Below are positions 1 through 5,643 of a stretch of DNA of 7,415 nucleotides, piece after piece. Each line of letters starts with the position of its first letter. Position 1 is the stretch's first letter. The notes under the pieces were generated by a model. That model did no database searches. It was given only the letters and a program-made list of their open reading frames with translations, and was not told the origin of the DNA. The stretch covers positions 1 to 7,415 of the forward strand of contig CANQZB010000046.1 in the NCBI GenBank assembly GCA_947628195.1. Reading direction: 5' to 3'. This stretch comes from an uncultured Clostridia bacterium. GTDB taxonomy: Bacteria; Bacillota; Clostridia; Christensenellales; UBA1242. Made by a program: the position numbers and the translations under genes.

Positions 1-2
1 AA

Positions 3-80
3 TTAAGTAAAATGCGCCAAGAGGGGCTTATAGACTACGATAAAAAGGAATATAGATTAATACATAAAAATAATGAATAA
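3..80 (+). CDS. C-terminal end of a probable Crp/Fnr-family regulator (partial)
   Basis: Only the last 25 codons of a rightward gene lie in the window; the reading frame enters from the left edge and stops at TAA 78-80. The visible tail includes LSKMRQEGLIDYDKKEYRLI. This matches the end of the winged-helix domain in Crp/Fnr-type regulators: the recognition helix with a following LS-x-M/L-x-x-E-G-L-I turn, then the wing strands and a short charged tail. Other winged-helix regulators end in a similar way, so the family call is an inference from a short segment. The gene is followed at once by a hairpin terminator and converges on the DegV gene. Confidence 0.5.
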   Translation, partial: LSKMRQEGLIDYDKKEYRLIHKNNE

Positions 81-105
81 AAAAAGAGCCGAAATGCTCT
101 TTTTT
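80..105. terminator. Bidirectional intrinsic terminator between convergent genes
   Basis: Ten-base-pair hairpin: AAAAAAGAGC at 80-89 pairs with GCTCTTTTTT at 96-105, around a 6-nt loop (CGAAAT). A T-run follows on the + strand, and the A-run before the stem gives a T-run on the - strand. It lies between the stop of the upstream partial gene (80) and the stop of the leftward degV gene (113), so it can end both transcripts. Confidence 0.85.
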
Positions 106-112
106 ATTTTAA

Positions 113-1033
113 TTAAATTTTTCTCATCTTTTTAATAATGCCCAACCTATCTACACAATAGCCCACGGCAAGAGCGCCCGGCCCGGTGTGGCAAACAATA
201 AACAAGGGTAATGGGTCGCATGTAAAGAAAGGTAAATCTTGAAAAGCGTTTTTAACTTCGGCAATAAAATCGTTAACTTCTGGCGCATTTTTATCTGCCA
301 TACTATGTGCCATGCCAATATAAACTTTGCCTTGCTTTAATTCTTCTGGGAACTTCTCTTCAATTTCTTTTCTTGTTGCCTGAATCATTTTAACGCGTGC
401 CTGTTTCATGCTCATAACTTTGGCATAAGCATCCAATTTCCCGCCATGAATTTGCAAAATTGGTTTTATGTTTAAAAGTGTGCCAATCGCAGCGGCGGCA
501 GGGGTAACGCGCCCGCCCTTTTTTAAATATTTAAGTGTGTCCACTGCAATGTAAACGCCACAATCGCTTTTGGTTTTTTCCAAATAATCTTTAATTTCTC
601 GGCCAGATTTGCCTTGATTAATTAAATATCTGGCTTCGTAAAAAGCCATTTTGTTCATATATGCAACGCGCTGATTGTTTGGCACAAAAACTTTGCCTTC
701 AAACTCTTCTTCATGGCTGGCGTTAATGGCCGTGTTGCACGCCTCGCTTAGCCCGCTGGATAAAAGTATGTAAACAAGTTCGTCATACTCTTTAAGCGTT
801 TCACGCCAAACAGATTTAACCATTTCAATGCTTGGCTGGCTGGTGCTAACATCGGTTTTTTTGTCTGCCAAAAACTTATAAAATTCCTCATAAGTCATAT
901 TTTGATTTTCATAATATTCTTCCCCGTTAACAATAAAAGAAATGGGAACTTGTTTATATATGTTTAAATCAGCCATTTCTTCTGGGGTTAGATTTGCAGA
1001 ATTATCCACAATAAGTGCAATTTTTTTTGCCAT
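113..1033 (-). CDS. DegV/FakB-family fatty-acid-binding protein
   Basis: A 306-aa cytoplasmic protein of the DegV (EDD) family. Its characterised members (FakB) bind a fatty acid and present it to the kinase FakA for entry into phospholipid synthesis. Visible motifs: the N-terminal strand with DNSANLTPEEM (residues 10-20), TSQPS (64-68) at the ligand pocket, SSGLS (92-96), KKGGRV (171-176) and the C-terminal HTGPGALAVG (282-291). Length is normal or slightly long (usual about 280). The segment around residues 117-130 (PNNQRVAYMNKMA) departs from the common IDS-x-x-x-S-x-G form, so it belongs to a different subfamily from the second DegV at 3051. The start chosen is the ATG preceded by AGGAGGG; the frame remains open to 1186, but that extension runs through the promoter. 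It is transcribed alone, divergently from tetR. No FakA gene is visible, so the fatty-acid role is inferred. Confidence 0.93.
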   Translation of the reverse strand: MAKKIALIVDNSANLTPEEMADLNIYKQVPISFIVNGEEYYENQNMTYEEFYKFLADKKTDVSTSQPSIEMVKSVWRETLKEYDELVYILLSSGLSEACNTAINASHEEEFEGKVFVPNNQRVAYMNKMAFYEARYLINQGKSGREIKDYLEKTKSDCGVYIAVDTLKYLKKGGRVTPAAAAIGTLLNIKPILQIHGGKLDAYAKVMSMKQARVKMIQATRKEIEEKFPEELKQGKVYIGMAHSMADKNAPEVNDFIAEVKNAFQDLPFFTCDPLPLFIVCHTGPGALAVGYCVDRLGIIKKMRKI

Positions 1034-1038
1034 AATTT

Positions 1039-1045
1039 CCCTCCT
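1039..1045 (-). promoter_or_regulatory. Strong Shine-Dalgarno site fixing the degV start
   Basis: On the - strand AGGAGGG lies 5 nt before the ATG at 1033. It is the best SD in the window. It decides against the longer in-frame start at 1186, and it shows that this organism uses SD initiation alongside the apparently leaderless genes. Confidence 0.85.
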
Positions 1046-1070
1046 AAAACTTAACATTTGTACAGAATTA

Positions 1071-1099
1071 ATTATATTATACTTTAATATAAATTTCAA
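1071..1099 (-). promoter_or_regulatory. Sigma-A-type promoter of the leftward degV gene
   Basis: On the - strand TTGAAA (1094-1099) and TATAAT (1071-1076) are separated by exactly 17 nt. The predicted transcription start is near 1064, giving a 5' leader of about 30 nt that contains the SD. A second overlapping TATAAT (1076-1081) has no well-placed -35. The spacer holds an AT-only inverted repeat, TTATATTA (1072-1079) and TAATATAA (1085-1092). This could be an operator or could be chance in AT-rich DNA. Confidence 0.65.
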
Positions 1100-1170
1100 T
1101 CTTTTATTATAAATTTGACTAAATATATCAAAAAAAACTAAAAACCTTGCACATTTTTTTGCATAAGTGT

Positions 1171-1183
1171 TCAATTTTATTGA
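1171..1183. promoter_or_regulatory. Possible operator overlapping the tetR -35 box
   Basis: Inverted repeat TCAAT (1171-1175), TTT, ATTGA (1179-1183), with partial symmetry beyond (TGTTCAAT against ATTGACAA). It covers part of the -35 hexamer of the tetR promoter, a position that would suit autorepression by the TetR-type protein. The arms are short and the region is AT-rich, so this is a weak call. Confidence 0.3.
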
Positions 1184-1208
1184 CAATTTTGCTTTTATTT
1201 TATATAAT
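1180..1208 (+). promoter_or_regulatory. Consensus sigma-A promoter of the tetR-rlmD-degV-yigZ run; leaderless geometry
   Basis: Perfect TTGACA (1180-1185) and perfect TATAAT (1203-1208) with a 17-nt spacer. Only 7 nt (ACGCGTT) separate the -10 box from the ATG at 1216, so transcription should begin at or one base before the start codon. No SD is present or possible on such a transcript. Confidence 0.85.
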
Positions 1209-1215
1209 ACGCGTT

Positions 1216-1791
1216 ATGAAAGCTGAATATAGGAATAGCAAAAACACAAAAAAGAAAATTTCTTCCGCTTATTTAACTTTAATTAATAGTAAAAAGAAGT
1301 TTTCGGTTACCGATCTTGTTAATTTGGCAAAAGTGAACAGAGGCACATTTTATCTTCATTTTAAAAGCTTGAAAGATGTGGAAAGATATATTGAAGAGGA
1401 AGTTGGCTCTCACTTTAAAGGGATGGAAGTTGATTTTAGGCAAACTGACATTAGCATTAATCCTGAAATAATTTTTGAAAAACTTAACGAAATTTTATTA
1501 TCCGATTTAGATTATTTCAAGCTTATTATTGGTGCGGGGGATAATATAAAATTGATGGATAAAATTAAGCATTTTATAATGACTGCAATTTCTAACAACT
1601 TTGAGGTTATGAAATATGTAACGGATTTAAATTCGTTTAAACTGGTGGTGCAGTTCATTGTTGGCGGAACGCTTGATTGTTACACACAATGGTTTAAAGG
1701 CAATTTGGATTGCGAACTAAACGATTTAAGCGTGTTTTTAACAAAATTGATAAAGGAAGGGTTAAAAGGCTGTATAAAATATGCAAACTGA
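1216..1791 (+). CDS. TetR/AcrR-family transcriptional regulator
   Basis: A 191-aa DNA-binding regulator. The N-terminal TetR-type helix-turn-helix spans about residues 11-58: KKKISSAYLTLINSKKKFSV, then VTDLVNLAKV and the recognition helix NRGTFYLHFKSLKDVERYIE (41-60). The NRGTFYLHF form is common in Bacillota TetR proteins. Residues 80-191 form a divergent helical ligand/dimer domain (VGGTLDCYTQWFKG at 149-162) that gives no clue to the ligand. The ATG at 1216 is chosen because a perfect promoter ends 7 nt upstream; the in-frame ATG at 1147 lies upstream of that promoter and could not be on the transcript. The gene heads a co-directional run and its 3' end overlaps rlmD by 11 nt, so it probably regulates its own operon and perhaps the divergent degV. 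The target is inferred, not shown. Confidence 0.9.
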   Translation: MKAEYRNSKNTKKKISSAYLTLINSKKKFSVTDLVNLAKVNRGTFYLHFKSLKDVERYIEEEVGSHFKGMEVDFRQTDISINPEIIFEKLNEILLSDLDYFKLIIGAGDNIKLMDKIKHFIMTAISNNFEVMKYVTDLNSFKLVVQFIVGGTLDCYTQWFKGNLDCELNDLSVFLTKLIKEGLKGCIKYAN

Positions 1792-3049
1792 AATTTTTGA
1801 TTATGGAATGAACGGCGAAGGCGTTGGCAAAATTGATGGCAAAATAACGCTTATAGAGGGTGCTTTAAAAGGCGAAGTTGTTAACGCTAAGCTTATAAAT
1901 AGTTATAAAACATATAATGTTGCTAAACTAGAAAACATTGTTACTCCGTGTGAAGCAAGGGTAAAACCGCCTTGCCCATATTTTTACAAATGCGGTGGAT
2001 GTGATTTGCAACACATGAAGTATGCCGAACAACTTAATTTTAAAACCGAACTTGTTAAAAAAACCATTAAAAAGATATGCGGTTTAGATGTTAACGTAAG
2101 CCCAACAGTGCCATCGGATTACGATTATTTTTACAGGAACAAAACAAGTTTTGCTATGAATGAAATTCTTGGCTTTTACAGGAAAAAATCCAATAAAATT
2201 GTGGAGATTGACCATTGCTTTATTTCCAACGAAGCAATTAACAAGGTGCTATCCTTATTTAAGGAATATATTAAGGATAAGGGTTTTAAAAAGAATGTTA
2301 AACATTTAGTTGTGCGTTCAATTGGCAATCACACCTTAGTGGGCGTTGTGGCAAACTGTGCCATTGAAATAAGCGATTTTTATCAAATTTTGGCAGATAA
2401 CTTTAAATATGCCAGCCTGTATCTTATAATTAACAAGAGGCACGATAGTGTAATTTTAACGCCGAAATATAGTTTGGTTGGGGGCGAAGGGTTTATTTAT
2501 TTAAAAAATAACGGAATAAATTATTCAATTGACATTATCGGCTTTCATCAAACTAACATAAATGTTCAGGATAAATTATATAGTAAAGTGTTGGACCTTA
2601 TTAGCGAAAGCTTTAAAAATAAACCCGGCGTTGTTATTAACGGTTACAGTGGCGAAGGCCTTTTAACCGCGCTTATAAGTCAACGTGCCGAGCATGTTTA
2701 TGGCATTGAAATTAACAGCGCATCTCATCAGTCTGCAGAATATTTAAAACGCGTGAACAACATTCAAAACATGACCAACATCTTGGGTGATTTTGATACT
2801 GAATACGGCAAATTAAAAGCGGACATGCTGGTGCTTGACCCCACAAAAAAGGGTGTTGGCAAAAAGACCATGTCTAAACTTGTGGGCGTTAAAGAAATAA
2901 TTTATATTTCTTGCAACCCAATCTCTTTGTGCCGAGATTTAAACGGCGTTAAAAAGCATTACGACATTGAGTGTGTGCTTCCATTTGATATGTTCCCTAA
3001 CACCAAAAGTGTGGAAACAATTGTTAAATTAAAATATAAAGGAGAATAA
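1781..3049 (+). CDS. 23S rRNA (uracil-C5)-methyltransferase, RlmD/RlmCD (RumA/TrmA) family
   Basis: A 422-aa SAM-dependent enzyme predicted to make 5-methyluridine in 23S rRNA. Domains in order: an N-terminal TRAM RNA-binding domain (about 1-58); four Fe-S-cluster cysteines C65, C71, C74 (C-x5-C-x2-C in PPCPYFYKCGGCDLQH) and C146 (IDHC); a central RNA-binding region; then the Rossmann methyltransferase domain with Q257 and N259 (FHQTNIN), the SAM loop NGYSGEG (287-293), E310, the DPTKKG motif at 353-358 (usually DPPR-x-G), the catalytic cysteine C378 in ISCNP, and the general base E412 in FPNTKSVE (usually H, not S, before VE). All catalytic and cluster residues are present, so it should be active. 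Whether it methylates one site (RlmD) or two (Gram-positive RlmCD) cannot be told. There is no good SD (AAGG 11 nt away); initiation is probably coupled to tetR, whose stop lies 8 nt inside this gene. Confidence 0.93.
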   Translation: MQTEIFDYGMNGEGVGKIDGKITLIEGALKGEVVNAKLINSYKTYNVAKLENIVTPCEARVKPPCPYFYKCGGCDLQHMKYAEQLNFKTELVKKTIKKICGLDVNVSPTVPSDYDYFYRNKTSFAMNEILGFYRKKSNKIVEIDHCFISNEAINKVLSLFKEYIKDKGFKKNVKHLVVRSIGNHTLVGVVANCAIEISDFYQILADNFKYASLYLIINKRHDSVILTPKYSLVGGEGFIYLKNNGINYSIDIIGFHQTNINVQDKLYSKVLDLISESFKNKPGVVINGYSGEGLLTALISQRAEHVYGIEINSASHQSAEYLKRVNNIQNMTNILGDFDTEYGKLKADMLVLDPTKKGVGKKTMSKLVGVKEIIYISCNPISLCRDLNGVKKHYDIECVLPFDMFPNTKSVETIVKLKYKGE

Positions 3050-3050
3050 T

Positions 3051-3890
3051 ATGATTATCAGTACGGATTCTACCGCTAACTTACCTAAAGAATACTATAC
3101 AGAGTTAAACATACATATGATACCCATGCAAATCAATCTTAACGACAAAACTTATAACGATTTAAGCGAAGATTTGCCCACAAAAGAATACTATCAACAA
3201 ATGCGTGATGGCGCACATCCAACAACCAATCAAATTAACGATTTTCGCGCCCAGGAGTATTTTGAAAAATTGTTAGAATTGGGCGAAGATGTTTTGCACA
3301 TAGGTTTTAGTTCTGGTTTAAGCCAAAGCACAAACACTTTAAAGCGCGTGGCAGAAGAGTTAAACAAAACGCACAAAAACAAAATTGTGGTGTGGGATTC
3401 ACTCAACGCCGCTTCCGGCCAAGGCTTGCTTGTTTTAAAGGCAAGGGATTTAATGCTTGAAGGCAAATCGATGGAAGAAATTGTTCAAGTTCTTGAAAAG
3501 TTTAGGAACAAAACTTGCAGTTTTTTCACGGTTGATGCGCTTAAATATTTAGTGCGTGGCGGAAGGCTTAGCAAAGTTTCTGGCATGCTGGGCAGTTTAC
3601 TTAAAATTAAGCCAATTTTGCGTGTGGATGAAAACGGAAAATTGGTGGCTTTTAAAAAGGTTATTTCAAGGCGTAAATCCATAGAGGCTTTGCATAAAAT
3701 TTGTTTGGAAAAAATTGCGGATAAAAAATATCTGTTTATAAATCATGCAGAATCTAAGCAGGATGCCGAGCGCCTTGCAGATATGCTTTATGAAAGTTTG
3801 GGTGTTAAGCCCGTTATAACAGATTTAACTCAGGTTATTGGTTGCCACACTGGGCCGGGCTTGCTTGCCGTGTTCTTCTTTTCAAATTAG
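3051..3890 (+). CDS. DegV/FakB-family fatty-acid-binding protein (second copy)
   Basis: A 279-aa protein of normal DegV length. Motifs: STDSTANLP (4-12) at the N-terminus, TTNQIN (58-63) where many members have TSQP, FSSGLSQS (86-93), WDSLNAASGQGLLV (115-128, the canonical form of the D-S-x-x-x-x-x-G-x-G-x-x-V segment), LVRGGRLSK (167-175), KIKPIL (185-190) and IGCHTGPGLLAVFF (263-276). Characterised relatives (FakB) deliver fatty acids to the kinase FakA. It begins 1 nt after the rlmD stop, with AAAGGAG (3038-3044) six nt before the ATG, so it is translated from the same mRNA. It is clearly a different subtype from the DegV at 113. Two FakB proteins with different acyl preferences are common in Bacillota, which may be the case here. 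Confidence 0.93.
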   Translation: MIISTDSTANLPKEYYTELNIHMIPMQINLNDKTYNDLSEDLPTKEYYQQMRDGAHPTTNQINDFRAQEYFEKLLELGEDVLHIGFSSGLSQSTNTLKRVAEELNKTHKNKIVVWDSLNAASGQGLLVLKARDLMLEGKSMEEIVQVLEKFRNKTCSFFTVDALKYLVRGGRLSKVSGMLGSLLKIKPILRVDENGKLVAFKKVISRRKSIEALHKICLEKIADKKYLFINHAESKQDAERLADMLYESLGVKPVITDLTQVIGCHTGPGLLAVFFFSN

Positions 3891-3919
3891 GCTGGGTGCC
3901 AATTTATTTACAAAAAGCG

Positions 3920-4261
3920 ATGAAGGAAATTGAAATAAAAAAATCTAAATTTATAAGTTACGCATTTAAACTTGAAAATTTAGAAGAAGTTAAAACAATT
4001 TTGCAAAATTTAAAAAAGGAACATAAAAAAGCAGAGCATATTTGTTATGCTTATGTTTTTAATCACGGCATTGTTAGCGAAAAATGCTTTGACGATGGCG
4101 AGCCAAACGGAACGGCTGGCTACCCCATATTAAATGTAATTAAAAAGCGTGGCGCAGAAAACACTCTTGTGGCAGTTGTGCGCTATTTTGGTGGCATAAA
4201 ACTTGGCGCGGGCGGGTTAACACGCGCTTACACCAAAGCTGCCAGTGAAGTTTTAAAATAA
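3920..4261 (+). CDS. YigZ/IMPACT-family protein (UPF0029), N-terminal domain only
   Basis: A 113-aa protein matching the N-terminal domain of the YigZ/IMPACT family: IEIKKSKFIS (4-13), HICYAYVF (40-47), FDDGEPNGTAGYPIL (57-71) and the family signature VVRYFGGIKLGAGGLTRAY (86-104). The molecular role of bacterial members is not settled; eukaryotic IMPACT binds Gcn1 and tempers Gcn2. Full-length bacterial members are about 200-215 aa with a second C-terminal domain (DUF1949). Here the protein stops right after the first domain and a terminator follows within 3 nt, so the second domain is absent and not merely out of frame nearby. Neither start has a good SD. A GTG at 3896, 5 nt after the degV stop, would add 8 residues (PIYLQKA region) that resemble the usual N-terminus and may be the true start; an ATG at 3842 would overlap degV by 49 nt. 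It is the last gene of the run. Confidence 0.82.
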   Translation: MKEIEIKKSKFISYAFKLENLEEVKTILQNLKKEHKKAEHICYAYVFNHGIVSEKCFDDGEPNGTAGYPILNVIKKRGAENTLVAVVRYFGGIKLGAGGLTRAYTKAASEVLK

Positions 4262-4263
4262 AT

Positions 4264-4291
4264 AAAAATTCCACAAATTTGTGGAATTTTT
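4264..4291. terminator. Bidirectional intrinsic terminator, perfect 11-bp stem
   Basis: AAAAATTCCAC (4264-4274) pairs without mismatch with GTGGAATTTTT (4281-4291) around the loop AAATTT, which is itself self-complementary, making a perfect 28-nt palindrome. T-runs flank it on both strands. It closes the rightward tetR-to-yigZ run and the convergent HExxH gene, whose stop is at 4301-4303. Confidence 0.92.
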
Positions 4292-4300
4292 TGTTTTAAG

Positions 4301-5146
4301 CTAAATTATAACACCGCCCTTATTTTTTGCAATAGGAATTTCAACATCAAGGTCATAATCCAACCCAATATATGCAGAAAGATTGCGCCTTGTTAAGTTT
4401 TGTTCGCCATATTCTAAAATTTTATCTTCCTTATCTTGATTAACTTGCTTAATAAAATTAAATAAAAATTGTTTGTAAGCTTCATCTGTTTCGGTTGAAA
4501 TAATTTCATTAAGCAATTTATTCATGTAGATAAAGCTCATCATGTTTGCTTCAATTTCCATAGGGTGGGTAAAGCCTATTTCTTCAATTGTGTTCTCTGC
4601 TTGTTTTGCAAGCACGGCAAAATTTTCTTTTGTGGCGTTTTGATTTAAATCTTCAAAAACTTGTGCGTTTGCTAATTTGTAATCTTCATAAAGCTGTTTG
4701 TTTAAAATAACTTGCACAATATGCTGAAACTCATGCCCAGAAACTGTTAGTTTGTAAATAAAATAGTGCAAGGCAAGGTCGTTTTGTAATTCTCGGCTGG
4801 CTTGCGTTTGTTTTTTAAACGCCAAATTGTAAATTAAATTGTTGTGGCAATTCATTTTTAAGTCATCACGCGCAAAAAACACATCAAATTTGTTCATCTT
4901 TTCAATATATCGCAAATAGGCTTCCATTTTTTTGTAATGCAATTTTTTAACTAGGTGAATGTCAATGTCATAATCCGTGCTGGAAATAGAATTTATGCGC
5001 ATAATGTATTCTAAATATATAAACAAAAAATTGTTGGTTTCATCTGCCGAAATTGAATTGTTTAAATATATTGTTTTAAAATAATCGTTAGCCAATTTAA
5101 TAATTTGAGAGTCCTGCAACTTGCTAATTTTTTGTCGAAAGTTCAT
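4301..5146 (-). CDS. Hypothetical protein with HExxH zinc-metallopeptidase motif
   Basis: A 281-aa protein I do not recognise as a named family. There is no signal peptide or membrane segment, so it should be cytoplasmic and mostly helical. A zinc-protease motif is visible: HEFQH (138-142) in a hydrophobic helix (SGHEFQHIVQVIL), followed 57 residues after the motif glutamate by HPMEIEANMM (194-203), where E199 next to A200 fits the third zinc ligand of gluzincin-type peptidases. The stretch between is Asn/Gln/Glu-rich. The N-terminal 120 residues (YLEYIMRI, HLVKKLHYKKMEAYLRYIE) look like a helical accessory domain and the C-terminus ends in GGVII. It lies directly downstream of an XRE repressor on the same strand, recalling ImmR/ImmA and DdrO/IrrE pairs, but it is longer than ImmA and has no other obvious ImmA hallmark. 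Its own consensus promoter ends 6 nt before the ATG and there is no SD. Confidence 0.75.
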   Translation of the reverse strand: MNFRQKISKLQDSQIIKLANDYFKTIYLNNSISADETNNFLFIYLEYIMRINSISSTDYDIDIHLVKKLHYKKMEAYLRYIEKMNKFDVFFARDDLKMNCHNNLIYNLAFKKQTQASRELQNDLALHYFIYKLTVSGHEFQHIVQVILNKQLYEDYKLANAQVFEDLNQNATKENFAVLAKQAENTIEEIGFTHPMEIEANMMSFIYMNKLLNEIISTETDEAYKQFLFNFIKQVNQDKEDKILEYGEQNLTRRNLSAYIGLDYDLDVEIPIAKNKGGVII

Positions 5147-5152
5147 AAGGTC

Positions 5153-5180
5153 ATTATATCACGAATTGTAAACTTGTCAA
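5153..5180 (-). promoter_or_regulatory. Consensus promoter of the HExxH gene; leaderless geometry
   Basis: On the - strand TTGACA (5175-5180) and TATAAT (5153-5158), both perfect, have a 16-nt spacer. Six nt (GACCTT) separate the -10 box from the ATG at 5146, so the predicted start of transcription is the A of the start codon. It lies in the 53-nt gap after the XRE gene, which means the HExxH gene can be expressed independently of its upstream neighbour. Confidence 0.82.
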
Positions 5181-5199
5181 TAATATTTATAAAAAATTT

Positions 5200-5520
5200 C
5201 TATTTATTTTTTGTTTTTAACCCGTCTATATAAGAATTAATTTGCAAACACACATTTTCATTGCTGTTTATTATTTTGTTAATAACATCTTTCTGCAAAT
5301 CGGTTAGGGTGGAAGTGTCAATCATGTGATGAGCCTTGTAACCCAGCACATTGTCCGTTGTGGTGTTAAAATATTCCGCCAACTTAATTAAAGTTTGGGC
5401 GTTTAACTGGATTCTTTCGCTTTCATAATACATATATGTATATTTAGACACATTCAAAAATTTAGCAACTTCCGCTTGTGTTTTATTTAAATTATTTCTT
5501 AATTTCTTTAAGTTGTTCAT
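5200..5520 (-). CDS. XRE/Cro-CI-family helix-turn-helix transcriptional regulator
   Basis: A 106-aa DNA-binding protein. The HTH_3 domain covers about residues 4-60: LKKLRNNLNKTQAEVAKFLN (4-23) includes the first two helices, followed by the recognition helix VSKYTYMYYESE (24-35) and LNAQTLIKLAEYFNTTTDNV (39-58), with LG at 59-60 closing the domain. The C-terminal 45 residues (LTDLQKDVINKIINSNENVC) are a short helical tail, probably for dimerisation. It is divergent from a Cys-rich gene whose promoter carries two copies of a palindrome, the likely targets of this protein. The HExxH gene lies 53 nt downstream on the same strand. No SD precedes the ATG; a TTGTAT/TAAAAT promoter ends 6 nt upstream, again suggesting a leaderless mRNA. 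Confidence 0.9.
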   Translation of the reverse strand: MNNLKKLRNNLNKTQAEVAKFLNVSKYTYMYYESERIQLNAQTLIKLAEYFNTTTDNVLGYKAHHMIDTSTLTDLQKDVINKIINSNENVCLQINSYIDGLKTKNK

Positions 5521-5526
5521 ATTAAT

Positions 5527-5554
5527 ATTTTATTTTAAACTTGAAAAAATACAA
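5527..5554 (-). promoter_or_regulatory. Probable promoter of the XRE regulator gene; leaderless geometry
   Basis: On the - strand TTGTAT (5549-5554) and TAAAAT (5527-5532) are separated by 16 nt, and 6 nt (ATTAAT) lie between the -10 box and the ATG at 5520. The hexamers are less perfect than those of the neighbouring promoters and the region is very AT-rich, so confidence is moderate. The matching spacing to the HExxH and argS promoters supports it. Confidence 0.5.
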
Positions 5555-5573
5555 TAATAATATATAAAAATGC

Positions 5574-5602
5574 TTGACTTATAGATATTAAGTCTATATA
5601 AT
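5574..5602 (+). promoter_or_regulatory. Promoter of the Cys-rich small gene
   Basis: TTGACT (5574-5579) and perfect TATAAT (5597-5602) with a 17-nt spacer. Transcription is predicted to start near 5609, giving a 5' leader of about 35 nt with an SD. One operator-like palindrome fills the spacer and overlaps the -10 box; the second lies just downstream of the predicted start. Confidence 0.8.
5580..5598. promoter_or_regulatory. Operator-like palindrome, copy 1
   Basis: Perfect arms TATAGA (5580-5585) and TCTATA (5593-5598) around a 7-nt centre, TATTAAG. It occupies the spacer and the start of the -10 box of the rightward promoter, a classic repressor position. A second overlapping inverted repeat, GACTTA (5576-5581) with TAAGTC (5589-5594), includes part of the -35. 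The likely binder is the divergently encoded XRE protein. Confidence 0.7.
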
Positions 5603-5611
5603 TATGCTTAA

Positions 5612-5630
5612 TATAGAGTTTAAGTCTATA
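5612..5630. promoter_or_regulatory. Operator-like palindrome, copy 2
   Basis: The same arms, TATAGA (5612-5617) and TCTATA (5625-5630), with centre GTTTAAG. TTAAGTCTATATA is identical in both copies (5588-5600 and 5620-5632). The copies are 32 bp apart, about three helical turns, so two dimers would bind on the same DNA face. An extra half-site, TATAGA (5631-5636), runs into the SD of the downstream gene. Confidence 0.7.
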
Positions 5631-5643
5631 TATAGAGGAACTT

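Noticed and set aside
1034..1186. N-terminal extension of the leftward degV by 51 residues to an ATG at 1186
   Set aside because: The extension is not DegV-like, crosses the predicted promoter, and has no SD, whereas the ATG at 1033 has AGGAGGG at ideal spacing.
1147..1215. Hydrophobic N-terminal extension of tetR from an ATG at 1147, which could pass for a membrane anchor
   Set aside because: It lies upstream of and through the perfect tetR promoter, so it would not be on the transcript; TetR proteins do not carry such an anchor.
3230..3682. Two leftward open frames of 78 and 65 codons inside degV
   Set aside because: They lie antisense within a clearly conserved DegV coding region, with low-complexity translations and no initiation signals.
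5153..5180. Search for a copy of the TATAGA-N7-TCTATA operator at the HExxH promoter
   Set aside because: No copy or clear half-site pair is present; the only symmetry (ATTG/CAAT) is too short to report.
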